A stretch of 64,000 nucleotides of DNA. Source: Actinomadura sp. HBU206391 (GTDB taxonomy: Bacteria; Actinomycetota; Actinomycetes; Streptosporangiales; Streptosporangiaceae). This document shows, piece after piece, positions 32,756 to 40,043 of this stretch; the stretch's first letter is position 1; each line of letters begins with the position of its first letter. Under the pieces are notes generated by a model that had not been told where the DNA came from, made no database searches, and saw nothing but the letters and a program-made list of their open reading frames with translations. Location: assembly GCF_014323665.1 (NCBI RefSeq), contig NZ_JABVEB010000001.1, positions 248,001-312,000 on the forward strand, written 5' to 3'. The translations under genes and the position numbers were made by a program.

Positions 32756-33631
32756 TCATCTGCCGAAGAGTTCGTCGGCGGATGTGGCGAGACCGGCACG
32801 GCGGAGCCATTCGTCGAGGAGGGTCAGGTCGGTGCAGGCCTGGATTCGATCACGGTCGTCTTGGGACAGTGGGATGCCTCGTGAGTCGAGCACTGTCAGG
32901 ACGGCTTGGGCCTCGCCTTCCACGCGGCCTTCGGCGCGGCCTTCGGCGCGGAGCTGGGACACGTATTGGTTGGTCGTGGTCGACATGATGGCTCTCCATA
33001 CCTGTCGGGCGGCGGTGTCCGCCAGCCCTGCCTCGGTGAACTCGGCGAGGAAGGCGGCGGTGCCGGTGTCGATGGTGTCCAATGCGGTGGCCAGCGCTTT
33101 CAGTATGCCATCGGGGTTGGCGTCACGGCTGTGCACCAGCGCGGAGAACACCGACAGCGTCACATCCCGGCTGGCCTGGGCCGGGTCGGTGACCGCGGGG
33201 ACGTTGTCGGGTCCGAACACGATCGGCCGCACCAGCATGGTGGGCCATTCGGGCAGCCCGATCTCGATCAGGCCACGGGCCCATTCGGCGGTTTTGAGGT
33301 CGGAGCAGATCACCAAGAGTGTGACCTCGCAGGAGTACTTGGCCCGCACGTAGGCGATGTAGTAGGGCCAGGAGTAGAGCTTGTCGTCATCGGGGCCGGT
33401 CTGGCTTTCGATCAGGAAGGCGTGAGGGTCGTCGGGACCGGCGATCTCGGCCATCAGCAGGGTGTCCACCCGGCGTTCCACTGGGATGATCTCGGTCAGG
33501 TCGATGTTGAGGATCGAGACCGAGTGCGGGTTGGGCACGGGGATGTCGAGTAGCTGTCGAAGGGCGCGGGCGAACAGAGAAGTGTCCTCGTGGAAGATCC
33601 GGTGGAGGGCTTCGTGGGGGGAGCCTGTCAC
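32756..33631 (-). CDS. Rpn/PD-(D/E)XK nuclease-transposase-family protein
   Basis: 291 residues from the GTG at 33631 (VTGSPHEALHRIFHEDTSLFARAL), the start used by relatives; an upstream ATG at 33679 exists. It has the actinomycete Rpn-like pattern: VDTLLMAEI, then HAFLIESQTGPDDDKLYSWPYYIAYV (ExxQ-type nuclease motif with a following Lys). A C-terminal Arg/Glu/Gly repeat AEGRAEGRVEGEAQ follows. Rpn proteins are recombination-promoting nucleases that spread through genomes. Its 3' end abuts the truncated sigma operon, so it may have entered or caused the deletion there. Confidence 0.85.
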   Translation of the reverse strand: MTGSPHEALHRIFHEDTSLFARALRQLLDIPVPNPHSVSILNIDLTEIIPVERRVDTLLMAEIAGPDDPHAFLIESQTGPDDDKLYSWPYYIAYVRAKYSCEVTLLVICSDLKTAEWARGLIEIGLPEWPTMLVRPIVFGPDNVPAVTDPAQASRDVTLSVFSALVHSRDANPDGILKALATALDTIDTGTAAFLAEFTEAGLADTAARQVWRAIMSTTTNQYVSQLRAEGRAEGRVEGEAQAVLTVLDSRGIPLSQDDRDRIQACTDLTLLDEWLRRAGLATSADELFGR

Positions 33632-33641
33632 GAACAGAAAG

Positions 33642-33938
33642 TTACCATCTGTTGACAGAGCGTGCCCGACGGAGTTCATCGGTGTCCACGCCGATGGCGA
33701 CCAGTAGCGTGGTGCACGGGTCGTCGGAATCCGCCAGCAGCGCGGTCAGCAGGTGGATGGTCCCGGTGGTCGGATCCTTGCGCTCAACCCCCGCGAAACA
33801 GATAGCAAGAATGAGATCTTGCATAAGTACCCATGAACGGGGATCTTGCAAATTGATGACCCTATGTAATTGTCCATCTTCGTAGAGCGGAAAAGTCGGT
33901 GAGAAACCCCACAAACGCCGCCCTATGTTTTGATTCAC
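33642..33938 (-). pseudogene. Possible Clp N-domain fragment
   Basis: 98 codons whose second half, TTGTIHLLTALLADSDDP and LLVAIGVDTDELRRA, resembles one Clp_N repeat (EHLLLALL...LLxxLGVDxxxLR). The first half is unrelated and AT-richer, and there is no ribosome site. It is probably a relic fragment lying in the upstream region of the Rpn gene. Confidence 0.4.
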
Positions 33939-34094
33939 GGTGTGGCCAACGTACGGTCGAGGACTTGTGTGCGGTGCCGGGAGCAGCCGACGTCACGACG
34001 GCCGGTGCCGTGCCTGCCGGACATCCGCGCCTGCTGAGGCGGGCGGAGCTTTCGCGGTGTCCGGGGTCCCTGTTCCCGACCAAAGGATCTATTT

Positions 34095-34214
34095 GTGGGT
34101 GGCTCTGGCAAGCACCGGGCGAATTACCGGATCGGCTTGACGACGCGCGAGCAGATCGAGCTCGTGCTCGACGAACGCTGGCGGCCCCCCCGAGCTGAGG
34201 GCGGTGCGCGATGA
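34095..34214 (+). CDS. Tiny ORF 1 of a coupled trio
   Basis: 39 codons from a GTG at 34095, preceded by AAAGGATCT. The basic product contains KHRANYRIGLTTREQIELVLDERW cut into a short helix-rich peptide. Its TGA overlaps the next ATG (ATGA at 34211-34214). Short coupled genes of this sort are typical of actinomycete plasmids and integrative elements. No function is known. Confidence 0.45.
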   Translation: MGGSGKHRANYRIGLTTREQIELVLDERWRPPRAEGGAR

Positions 34215-34360
34215 TCGATTACACCACGCTGCGCTCGCAAACCTACCGAGACGAGTTGGCGAACGTCGCTGCGGACACTCACGATGAGACCGGCCCGCAG
34301 CCGACCGTGCAGGAGATCGAGGCGGTTCTCGCTGATCTCGAGGCGCCAGGCCGAGGATGA
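34211..34360 (+). CDS. Tiny ORF 2 of a coupled trio
   Basis: 49 codons (MIDYTTLRSQTYRDELANVA...), coupled at both ends by ATGA overlaps. The ending TVQEIEAVLADLE recalls small DUF6284-like proteins of actinomycete integrative elements. That resemblance is weak. Confidence 0.45.
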   Translation: MIDYTTLRSQTYRDELANVAADTHDETGPQPTVQEIEAVLADLEAPGRG

Positions 34361-34455
34361 GACGAGCGATGAGCGAGTTCCAGGTCGGTGACATCATCGA
34401 CATCACCATCAAGGGCACGCGGATCGTCGGGACGCCCGACCACACGCTCCACTGA
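34357..34455 (+). CDS. Tiny ORF 3 of a coupled trio, probably 3'-truncated
   Basis: 32 codons. After MRRAM the product reads SEFQVGDIIDITIKGTRIVG, the N-terminal strands of a small beta protein often seen in actinomycete mobile elements (VGDxVDVTIKGVRV). Relatives continue for another 25 or so residues, so this one appears cut short at 34455 where recognisable coding ends. Confidence 0.45.
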   Translation: MRRAMSEFQVGDIIDITIKGTRIVGTPDHTLH

Positions 34456-34489
34456 GCTCGGTACAGCCACCCGTTCCAGAAGGCATGCC

Positions 34490-34596
34490 GTACACCAGTC
34501 AGGCGAGCCCGCTGAACATCCGCCTCTTTGTCACGCCAGGCCGGTCGCGGAGCAGGTCCTGCACCCGGCCGGCCGGCGCGCTTCGTCGTACGCCAT
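34490..34596 (-). pseudogene. Relic of a TfoX/Sxy N-terminal-domain protein
   Basis: From the ATG at 34596 the reverse strand begins MAYDEA. After a frameshift it continues GRVQDLLRDRPGVTKRRMFSG and LA, then a stop. This is the standard TfoX_N beginning (MAYDExLAxRVRDLL...TEKRMFGGLAF). Only about 35 codons remain. Confidence 0.6.
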
Positions 34597-34690
34597 CTCG
34601 TGTCCTCGTACGGGTCCGGCATGTCACCGCGGGTGCGCAGAGGCGTACGGAGGCCGCGTGCCTGTACCCCGATGGCCTGCGCCGCCCGCG

Positions 34691-35098
34691 TCAGTAGGGG
34701 AACGGGATCGTGTGATCCGCAGGGGACCTCTGCGGGCGGCGCAGTCGCCGCTGGGCCCGGTCGAGTCGTGCTCTGTCGGCCACATCGCCCTCTTCCCGCT
34801 CGGCCCGGCGCTCGAGAATGCCCTCGACCCATATTCCGAGCGGCAGATCAGGAAATTTTTTCCAGGTCTTCGGCCGACGGGACGCAAGATGCCCTTCGGC
34901 CGCGTACGCCGCCGCGGCGTCGGGCCGGCCCATGGCGGCGAGTAGGTCCTGCCGAGCACGGTGCCGGTTCGCGCGGTTCACCTGCCGTTTCCTGGCGGGG
35001 ACCGTCGTGCGTGCGGCCTTGTCGCTGTTGCCGTAGTTGGGGCGCCGATCCTTGGCGTAGCTGAGTCGTTTCTTCTCCTGTGGGGTCTTCCTTGGCAT
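34691..35098 (-). CDS. Small basic protein of unknown function
   Basis: 135 residues from the ATG at 35098 (GGAG before it). It is very basic at the N-terminus (MPRKTPQEKKRLSYAKDRRPN, then KAARTTVPARKRQVNRANRHRARQ), with KTWKKFPDLPLGIWVEGILERRAERE in the second half. The composition suggests a nucleic-acid-binding protein. The family occurs as a lone gene in actinomycetes but has no function known to me. Confidence 0.65.
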   Translation of the reverse strand: MPRKTPQEKKRLSYAKDRRPNYGNSDKAARTTVPARKRQVNRANRHRARQDLLAAMGRPDAAAAYAAEGHLASRRPKTWKKFPDLPLGIWVEGILERRAEREEGDVADRARLDRAQRRLRRPQRSPADHTIPFPY

Positions 35099-35190
35099 CA
35101 CCACACTCCGTTTCCCCAGGCTGCCGTTGCGCGGAGGATACGACCCTTCCGAGAGCACGTCGACGGAATTTGCCGGCGAAGGTGCGGGAG

Positions 35191-37494
35191 TCAGCTGTGC
35201 CCGAAGACCCGCTGGACGGAGCCGAGACGCAGGAAGGCGGTTTCGCCGGTCGCGTCGTTCAGCGCGTCGTTGTCGGTGATCGCGTAAACCCGGCCGTCAC
35301 CGCCGACGGTCAGGCCCTCGAGCTTCTCCTGGGTCCAGCCGTTCGTCGCCCGCAGGTCCGGCAGCACGTCATGCGCAAGGGTCTTGGGCAGCACCCGCAG
35401 CGGGCCCGGCGCCGCTGCGGTCCGCGGCATCTCGACGGTGTAGATCCTCTTGATCTTGGCGTTCGGGCCGTTCAGTTTGTCCCGCTCGATGACCGCGAGC
35501 CGGTCACCGACCACCGTGATCTCGGAGAGCCCGAGCCAGTCTCCCGGGGTGGTCGTGGTCTCCAACCGGTAGCCGTACCAGCTCCAGGTGCCGGTCGCCA
35601 CGTCGTACCGCCCGATCCGGACGACGCCGGCCGGGTCGCCCGCGACCTCGCGCTGCAGCGCCGCCCAGACCGCCTCCCGGCCACGGGAGTCGGTGGTCGC
35701 GGTGACCCCCTCGAAGCCCTGCTTGGCGAGCCCGGCGGCGACGTCGGCGGGCAGCGCGACGACCTGCCGGGTGACCCCGCTGCTGTCCAGGCGGACCAGC
35801 TTGTTCTCCGCTCCGGTCGCCCCCTCGACCGAAAGCCAGAATCCGCCCTGCGGCCGGGCGAAGATGCCCTCGGCGTCGTAGCCGACCGGCTTGCCGGCCG
35901 CGTCCTTCACCGTCAGAGCCTTGTTGATCACGGCCGGCGAGGAGGCCGTGTCGATGGTGAGGATCCTGGTCGTCGAATAGGCCGCGTCGGTGGCGGCGTA
36001 GAGCTGGTGCGGCCTGCCACCTGCGGCCGAGAGCGCACCGAGCGCCCCCCAGCCGATCGGGGTGCCGTCGTGGCCTGAGGCCGAGACGATGCTCGGGAAG
36101 GCCGGCGTCGACTTGCCGAGCTTGAACAGCGATACCGAGGCACGCACCAAGGCGGTGGCGTCGTCCTCCTCGCTCGAGACCGCGAGCAGGTTCCGCGACG
36201 GGATCGGCAGCAACCCCTCGGGACCGTTGGTGGTGGCCAGCACCTGGCGGAAGACCGGCGCGGTCGGCTTGCTCAGGTCGTAGACGGCGACGAAGTTGCT
36301 CCGTTCCGAGCCGACGAAGGCGTAGGGAACACCGTTGAACCTGGCGATCGCGAGCCCCTCCGGCTCGGTGCCCTTCTTTTCCGCCCGGCCTTCGTTGTGC
36401 AGCCCGTACTTCACGGCGAGCCGCTCGTAGCTGTTGCCCGCGTCCCAGGCCACCCGGCCGGTCCGGCTGTCGAAGATCGACCAGCCCCGGGTGCCGCCGC
36501 GCCAGTCACCCTCGTTGGCGGTCGCCAGGTAGCGGTCGTCGATCCAGCCGGTCGCGTCCGGCTCACGCGGGGTGTCGGTGATCGAGCCGGTCAGGTCGAT
36601 GACCCCGTCCTCGACCGTGTCGATGCCCTTCACCGACGCCGTACCCGTGCTGAAGGCCTTGGTGATCCTGCCGCTGGGCAGGTCCACCAGGACCATCCCG
36701 TTGTTCTCCTGCAGGGTCACGGCGAGCTGGTCACGGCCGTTGATCGACACGTACTCCGGCTCAGGGTCGGTCGGCTCGGTGATCCCGGCGGCGGCCAACG
36801 CCGGCAGCGCCTTACCGCCGGCGGTGGTGAGCGGTACGGGCCGGGTGCGCCACGACGCGGGCGACTTACCGGCCAGGTCGACGATCTGGACGAAGCCGGC
36901 CGGCGCCTGGGGCAGGTCCCCCTCCTCGCCGCCGGGCGGGGTGGCCTCCTCGTCGCGCTCGTTCTCGATCGCGATGGCCGCGTACCGCTTGCCCTTGCTG
37001 ATCGCGATGGAGTCGGGCTGGCCGCCCAGGTCGTAGCTCGCCACCCGCTTGCGGGTGCGCAGGGCGATGACGTCCAGGCGGCCGGACGGGTCGGTGTAGC
37101 TAGCGCTGGTGTTCACCACGACCAGGACGTACTCACCGACGACGGCGACGGAGGTCGGCTCGTCCTCGGCGTTGCCGAGCTCGACGAGGGAGAGGGTGCC
37201 GAGCCCGCGCGGGCGGCCCGCGTCGCTGATGTCGAGGAAGCCGATCCGCCGGGCCAACGCGTCGGTGTAGACCAGGGTGCGGCCGTCCTCGCTGACCGCC
37301 GAGATCTCGGCGACGGTCGCGGTGGCCGGGTCCTCGCCCGCCGGCCGGTTCTGGAAGACGGGGTAGGTGGCGGTGCGGTCGAACGCCAGGGCCGAATCGG
37401 GCCTCTGGTGTGCACTCGCCGTGCCCGCGCCGGCCAGGGTGCCGGCGGCGGTGGCCGCGGCGACGAGCGCCGCAAAAGTCCTCTTCGGGGGCAT
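35191..37494 (-). CDS. Secreted esterase-like phytase-family protein
   Basis: 767 residues from the ATG at 37494 (GGAG upstream). A Sec signal peptide (MPPKRTFAALVAAATAAGTL..., cleavage near ASAHQ) precedes propeller blades. VYTDALARRIGFLDISDAGR, GYDAEGIFARPQGGFWLSVEG and EKLEGLTVGGDGRVYAITDND with a final FLRLG are characteristic of the esterase-like activity of phytase (Phytase-like) domain. This domain forms the C-terminal third; the first part is a choice-of-anchor/YVTN-like propeller. It would act outside the cell, perhaps on phosphate esters. No operon partners. Confidence 0.85.
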   Translation of the reverse strand: MPPKRTFAALVAAATAAGTLAGAGTASAHQRPDSALAFDRTATYPVFQNRPAGEDPATATVAEISAVSEDGRTLVYTDALARRIGFLDISDAGRPRGLGTLSLVELGNAEDEPTSVAVVGEYVLVVVNTSASYTDPSGRLDVIALRTRKRVASYDLGGQPDSIAISKGKRYAAIAIENERDEEATPPGGEEGDLPQAPAGFVQIVDLAGKSPASWRTRPVPLTTAGGKALPALAAAGITEPTDPEPEYVSINGRDQLAVTLQENNGMVLVDLPSGRITKAFSTGTASVKGIDTVEDGVIDLTGSITDTPREPDATGWIDDRYLATANEGDWRGGTRGWSIFDSRTGRVAWDAGNSYERLAVKYGLHNEGRAEKKGTEPEGLAIARFNGVPYAFVGSERSNFVAVYDLSKPTAPVFRQVLATTNGPEGLLPIPSRNLLAVSSEEDDATALVRASVSLFKLGKSTPAFPSIVSASGHDGTPIGWGALGALSAAGGRPHQLYAATDAAYSTTRILTIDTASSPAVINKALTVKDAAGKPVGYDAEGIFARPQGGFWLSVEGATGAENKLVRLDSSGVTRQVVALPADVAAGLAKQGFEGVTATTDSRGREAVWAALQREVAGDPAGVVRIGRYDVATGTWSWYGYRLETTTTPGDWLGLSEITVVGDRLAVIERDKLNGPNAKIKRIYTVEMPRTAAAPGPLRVLPKTLAHDVLPDLRATNGWTQEKLEGLTVGGDGRVYAITDNDALNDATGETAFLRLGSVQRVFGHS

Positions 37495-37842
37495 CTCTGC
37501 ATCTCCATAACGTTTTGTCGAGCAGAGCGGATGATCGCAGCCGTTGGCGAGCGGGAACCGGCTCGTATGTGAACATCCAGCGAAGATCGCCTTGCGGATG
37601 CCCTGGTCATGGCCGATGAGCCGGCTCGTCGACCGATTCACCACACCCGGCCGGATGCGGGTGATGTTTCATCCGGCAGGTTCTCTTCGCCGTTCGGTCT
37701 TTAGCGCACGCTCGCCGACGAGATGGAGAAACAGATCACCTGACGCACGTTCGTATGTCCGATTGGACACACTCGCTGTCTTGCCCGCGTCGTATTCTCG
37801 TTAAGGCGAGCCCCGCGTGACTCGAGCAGGAAGGCCTCCGTA
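37495..37842. other. Intergenic region with a short palindrome
   Basis: No gene is seen in these 348 bases. They should hold the promoters of the divergent esterase-like (37494) and small membrane protein (37843) genes. A TGTCC-GATT-GGACA palindrome at 37756-37769 could be an operator. Confidence 0.5.
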
Positions 37843-38106
37843 ATGGCCAGCAGTAACCGCCGTACCGGCGTCGGAGTAACCGCCCAGGCGCATTACCCCG
37901 AGCTGTGGCCCACCGACTGGGCCCGCGTGGCCACCATCTCGGCGATGAGACTCACGGCCGTACTGGCCGTCTTGTGGCACGTGGGATTCCAGGCCATTGT
38001 AAGCATCGCAGGCGTGGTCATCGCCATAGATGCCATGTACCGGGCCCGCCGGCACGACCCTGTCCGTCAGACTGCTGTGCGACGTGGGATCTATAAGCCC
38101 TTTTGA
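37843..38106 (+). CDS. Small single-helix membrane protein
   Basis: 87 residues from the ATG at 37843 with GGAAGG upstream. A basic N-terminus is followed by one or two packed hydrophobic stretches (AMRLTAVLAVLWHVGF and AIVSIAGVVIAIDAMY), then RARRHDPVRQTAVRR on the inside. No family or function is recognised. Confidence 0.5.
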   Translation: MASSNRRTGVGVTAQAHYPELWPTDWARVATISAMRLTAVLAVLWHVGFQAIVSIAGVVIAIDAMYRARRHDPVRQTAVRRGIYKPF

Positions 38107-38262
38107 TATGTAGCAGGGTGAGACGGGACGATCGAGACAGTGACGTTGGCCTTGCCGACCAGACCGCAGTGAGGGGGCGCCGCCGGTTTTGCGCGGCTGC
38201 GCCGGTGAGCGCGTAAAGCGCATCTGGCGCTCCGCGGCCCGCTGGAGAGCTCGGGTGGACGG

Positions 38263-39102
38263 CTATCCGACGAGTGACTGGGTGCCGAGCGTGGTGAGCA
38301 GGGCGAGGCGTTCGGCGTCCTCGGTGCCGGGCTCGGCCGTGTAGATCATGATGCGCAGGTCGCTGCCCGCCACGGTCAAGATGTCGCAGTCCAGGGTCAC
38401 CGGGCCCACGTTCGGGTGATCGATGGTCTTGTGTGCGGACTCGTGCCGGCCGACGGTGCCGGCGTCCCACAGTTCGGCGAACCGGTCGTTGCCCGCGTGC
38501 AGTTGCGCGACGAGCCGCCGTAGCCGCTGGTCGGCCGGATAACGGCCGGCGGCCGTGCGCAGGTCGGCGACGAGGGCGGTCTCGAACGCGCGCAGGGATT
38601 CGGGCGTGTGCCGGGTGCGGCCACCCGGGCCGAGAAAATGCCGCCACACGGCGTTGCGCTCGTCGCCGCGCCATCCGGACGGATCGCCCATCAATGCCGC
38701 GTACGGAGGGTTGGCCATGAGCAGCGTCCAGGACGCGTCATAAACCCCGACGGGTGTGCCGGTCATGCGGTCCAGCAGCCGCTGGACGCTGGGGGTGAGG
38801 TAAGCCGGAACGGTCTCCGGGCCCGGTGGCGCCAGCCCGGCCAGCCGGAACAGGTGTGCGCGCTCGGTTCCCGACAGCCGCAGGGCCCTGGCCAGGGCTT
38901 CGACGATCTGTGCCGACGGATTGGAGGCGCGGCCCTGCTCGAGACGGGTCACGTAGTCGACCGAGATCCCGGCCAGCAGGGCGAGCTCCTCCCGCCGGAG
39001 TCCGGGCGCGCGTCGCTGCCCGCCCGTGGGCAGCCCGGCGGCCTCGGGCAGGACCCGGTCGCGCCAGCGGCGGACCGCCCGCCCGAATTCCCTCGTCGCC
39101 AT
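38263..39102 (-). CDS. XRE-family regulator with MmyB-like ligand domain
   Basis: 279 residues from the ATG at 39102. The N-terminal HTH is APGLRREELALLAGISVDYVTRLEQGRASNPSAQIVEALARAL. The C-terminal part (PVGVYDASWTLLMANPPYAALMGDP, then DHPNVGPVTLDCDILTVAGSDLRI) is the MmyB-like PAS-type ligand-binding domain. This class sits divergently to SDR or other oxidoreductase genes and controls them, and here an SDR gene begins 103 bases away at 39205. The ligand may be a fatty-acid-like molecule. Confidence 0.92.
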   Translation of the reverse strand: MATREFGRAVRRWRDRVLPEAAGLPTGGQRRAPGLRREELALLAGISVDYVTRLEQGRASNPSAQIVEALARALRLSGTERAHLFRLAGLAPPGPETVPAYLTPSVQRLLDRMTGTPVGVYDASWTLLMANPPYAALMGDPSGWRGDERNAVWRHFLGPGGRTRHTPESLRAFETALVADLRTAAGRYPADQRLRRLVAQLHAGNDRFAELWDAGTVGRHESAHKTIDHPNVGPVTLDCDILTVAGSDLRIMIYTAEPGTEDAERLALLTTLGTQSLVG

Positions 39103-39204
39103 GCTCCCAGTGTGCAGCCGCCGGTCCCGGATCTGCCTGGTACGGCTGGTCCCAGGAAGCCGCGACGACTGGCTGACCGCCCGACCCGGCCGCAACCTGG
39201 AGCC

Positions 39205-39912
39205 ATGACGACAACACTCATCACCGGAGCGAACAAGGGTCTGGGTTTCGAGACCGCTCGCCGGCTCATCGCGGCGGGGCACACCGTCTACGTCGGCAGC
39301 CGGGACGCCGAACGAGGGCGCCGGGCCGCCGAACGGCTGGACGCGCGCATGGTCCTCATCGACGTCACCGACGACGCCTCCGTCGCCGCCGCGGCCAAGA
39401 CCATCGAAGCCGACGGCGGACTGGACGTGCTGGTCAACAATGCCGGCATCGAAGAGCGGAGACCGGACAACGGCGTGATCGGCGCCGCGGACGTCACCGC
39501 CGACATGATGCGTGAGACATTCGAGACGAACGTCTTCGGCATGGTGCGCGTCACGCACGCGTTCCTGCCGCTGCTGCGGCGATCCGCGGCCCCCGTCATC
39601 GTCAACGTCAGCAGCGGCCTGGCCTCGATCACGCGGGTGAGCGAACCCGGCACCCCGACGTACGCCTACCCCGGCGTCGCCTATCCGGCCTCGAAGACCA
39701 CGGTCAACATGATCACCGTGCAGTACGCGAAGGCGTTCCCGAACATGCGGATCAACGCGGTCGAACCCGGCTACACCAAGACCGACCTGAACGGGAACAC
39801 CGGCATCCAGACCGTCGAGCAGGGCGCAGAGATCATCGTCCGGATGGCGCGGCTCGGCCCCGACGGCCCGACCGGGGGCTTCTTCGATGCGGAAGGCCCC
39901 CTGCCGTGGTGA
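39205..39912 (+). CDS. Short-chain dehydrogenase
   Basis: 235 residues; the ATG at 39205 follows a GGAG site. It is a classical SDR: LITGANKGLGFETARRL, LDVLVNNAGI, catalytic Ser in VNVSSGLAS, and AYPGVAYPASKTTVNM carrying the YxxxK. The C-terminus (PNMRINAVEPGYTKTDLN) is complete. Divergent from its likely XRE/MmyB regulator. Substrate unknown. Confidence 0.92.
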   Translation: MTTTLITGANKGLGFETARRLIAAGHTVYVGSRDAERGRRAAERLDARMVLIDVTDDASVAAAAKTIEADGGLDVLVNNAGIEERRPDNGVIGAADVTADMMRETFETNVFGMVRVTHAFLPLLRRSAAPVIVNVSSGLASITRVSEPGTPTYAYPGVAYPASKTTVNMITVQYAKAFPNMRINAVEPGYTKTDLNGNTGIQTVEQGAEIIVRMARLGPDGPTGGFFDAEGPLPW

Positions 39913-40043
39913 CCGAGGCGGCGTGGTGGCACGGTCCCTGACCGGTTCGCCGCCGCGTCCGCTTCCCCCCGAACAGGCATGTAGCAGCGCAGTGATGTCT
40001 CAAGGTTCCGCGCCAGATTCGCCGGAATTGTAGATTTGGCTCG

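Noticed and set aside
38608..39912. Longer SDR gene starting at 38608
   Set aside because: The upstream part is antisense to the XRE regulator. The SDR N-terminus with TGANKGLG begins at 39205 after a good ribosome site.
39920..39955. GGCGGCG...CGCCGCC pair after the second SDR as a terminator
   Set aside because: Only 7-bp arms around a 24-nt loop and no T run. Such pairs are expected by chance in this GC-rich DNA.
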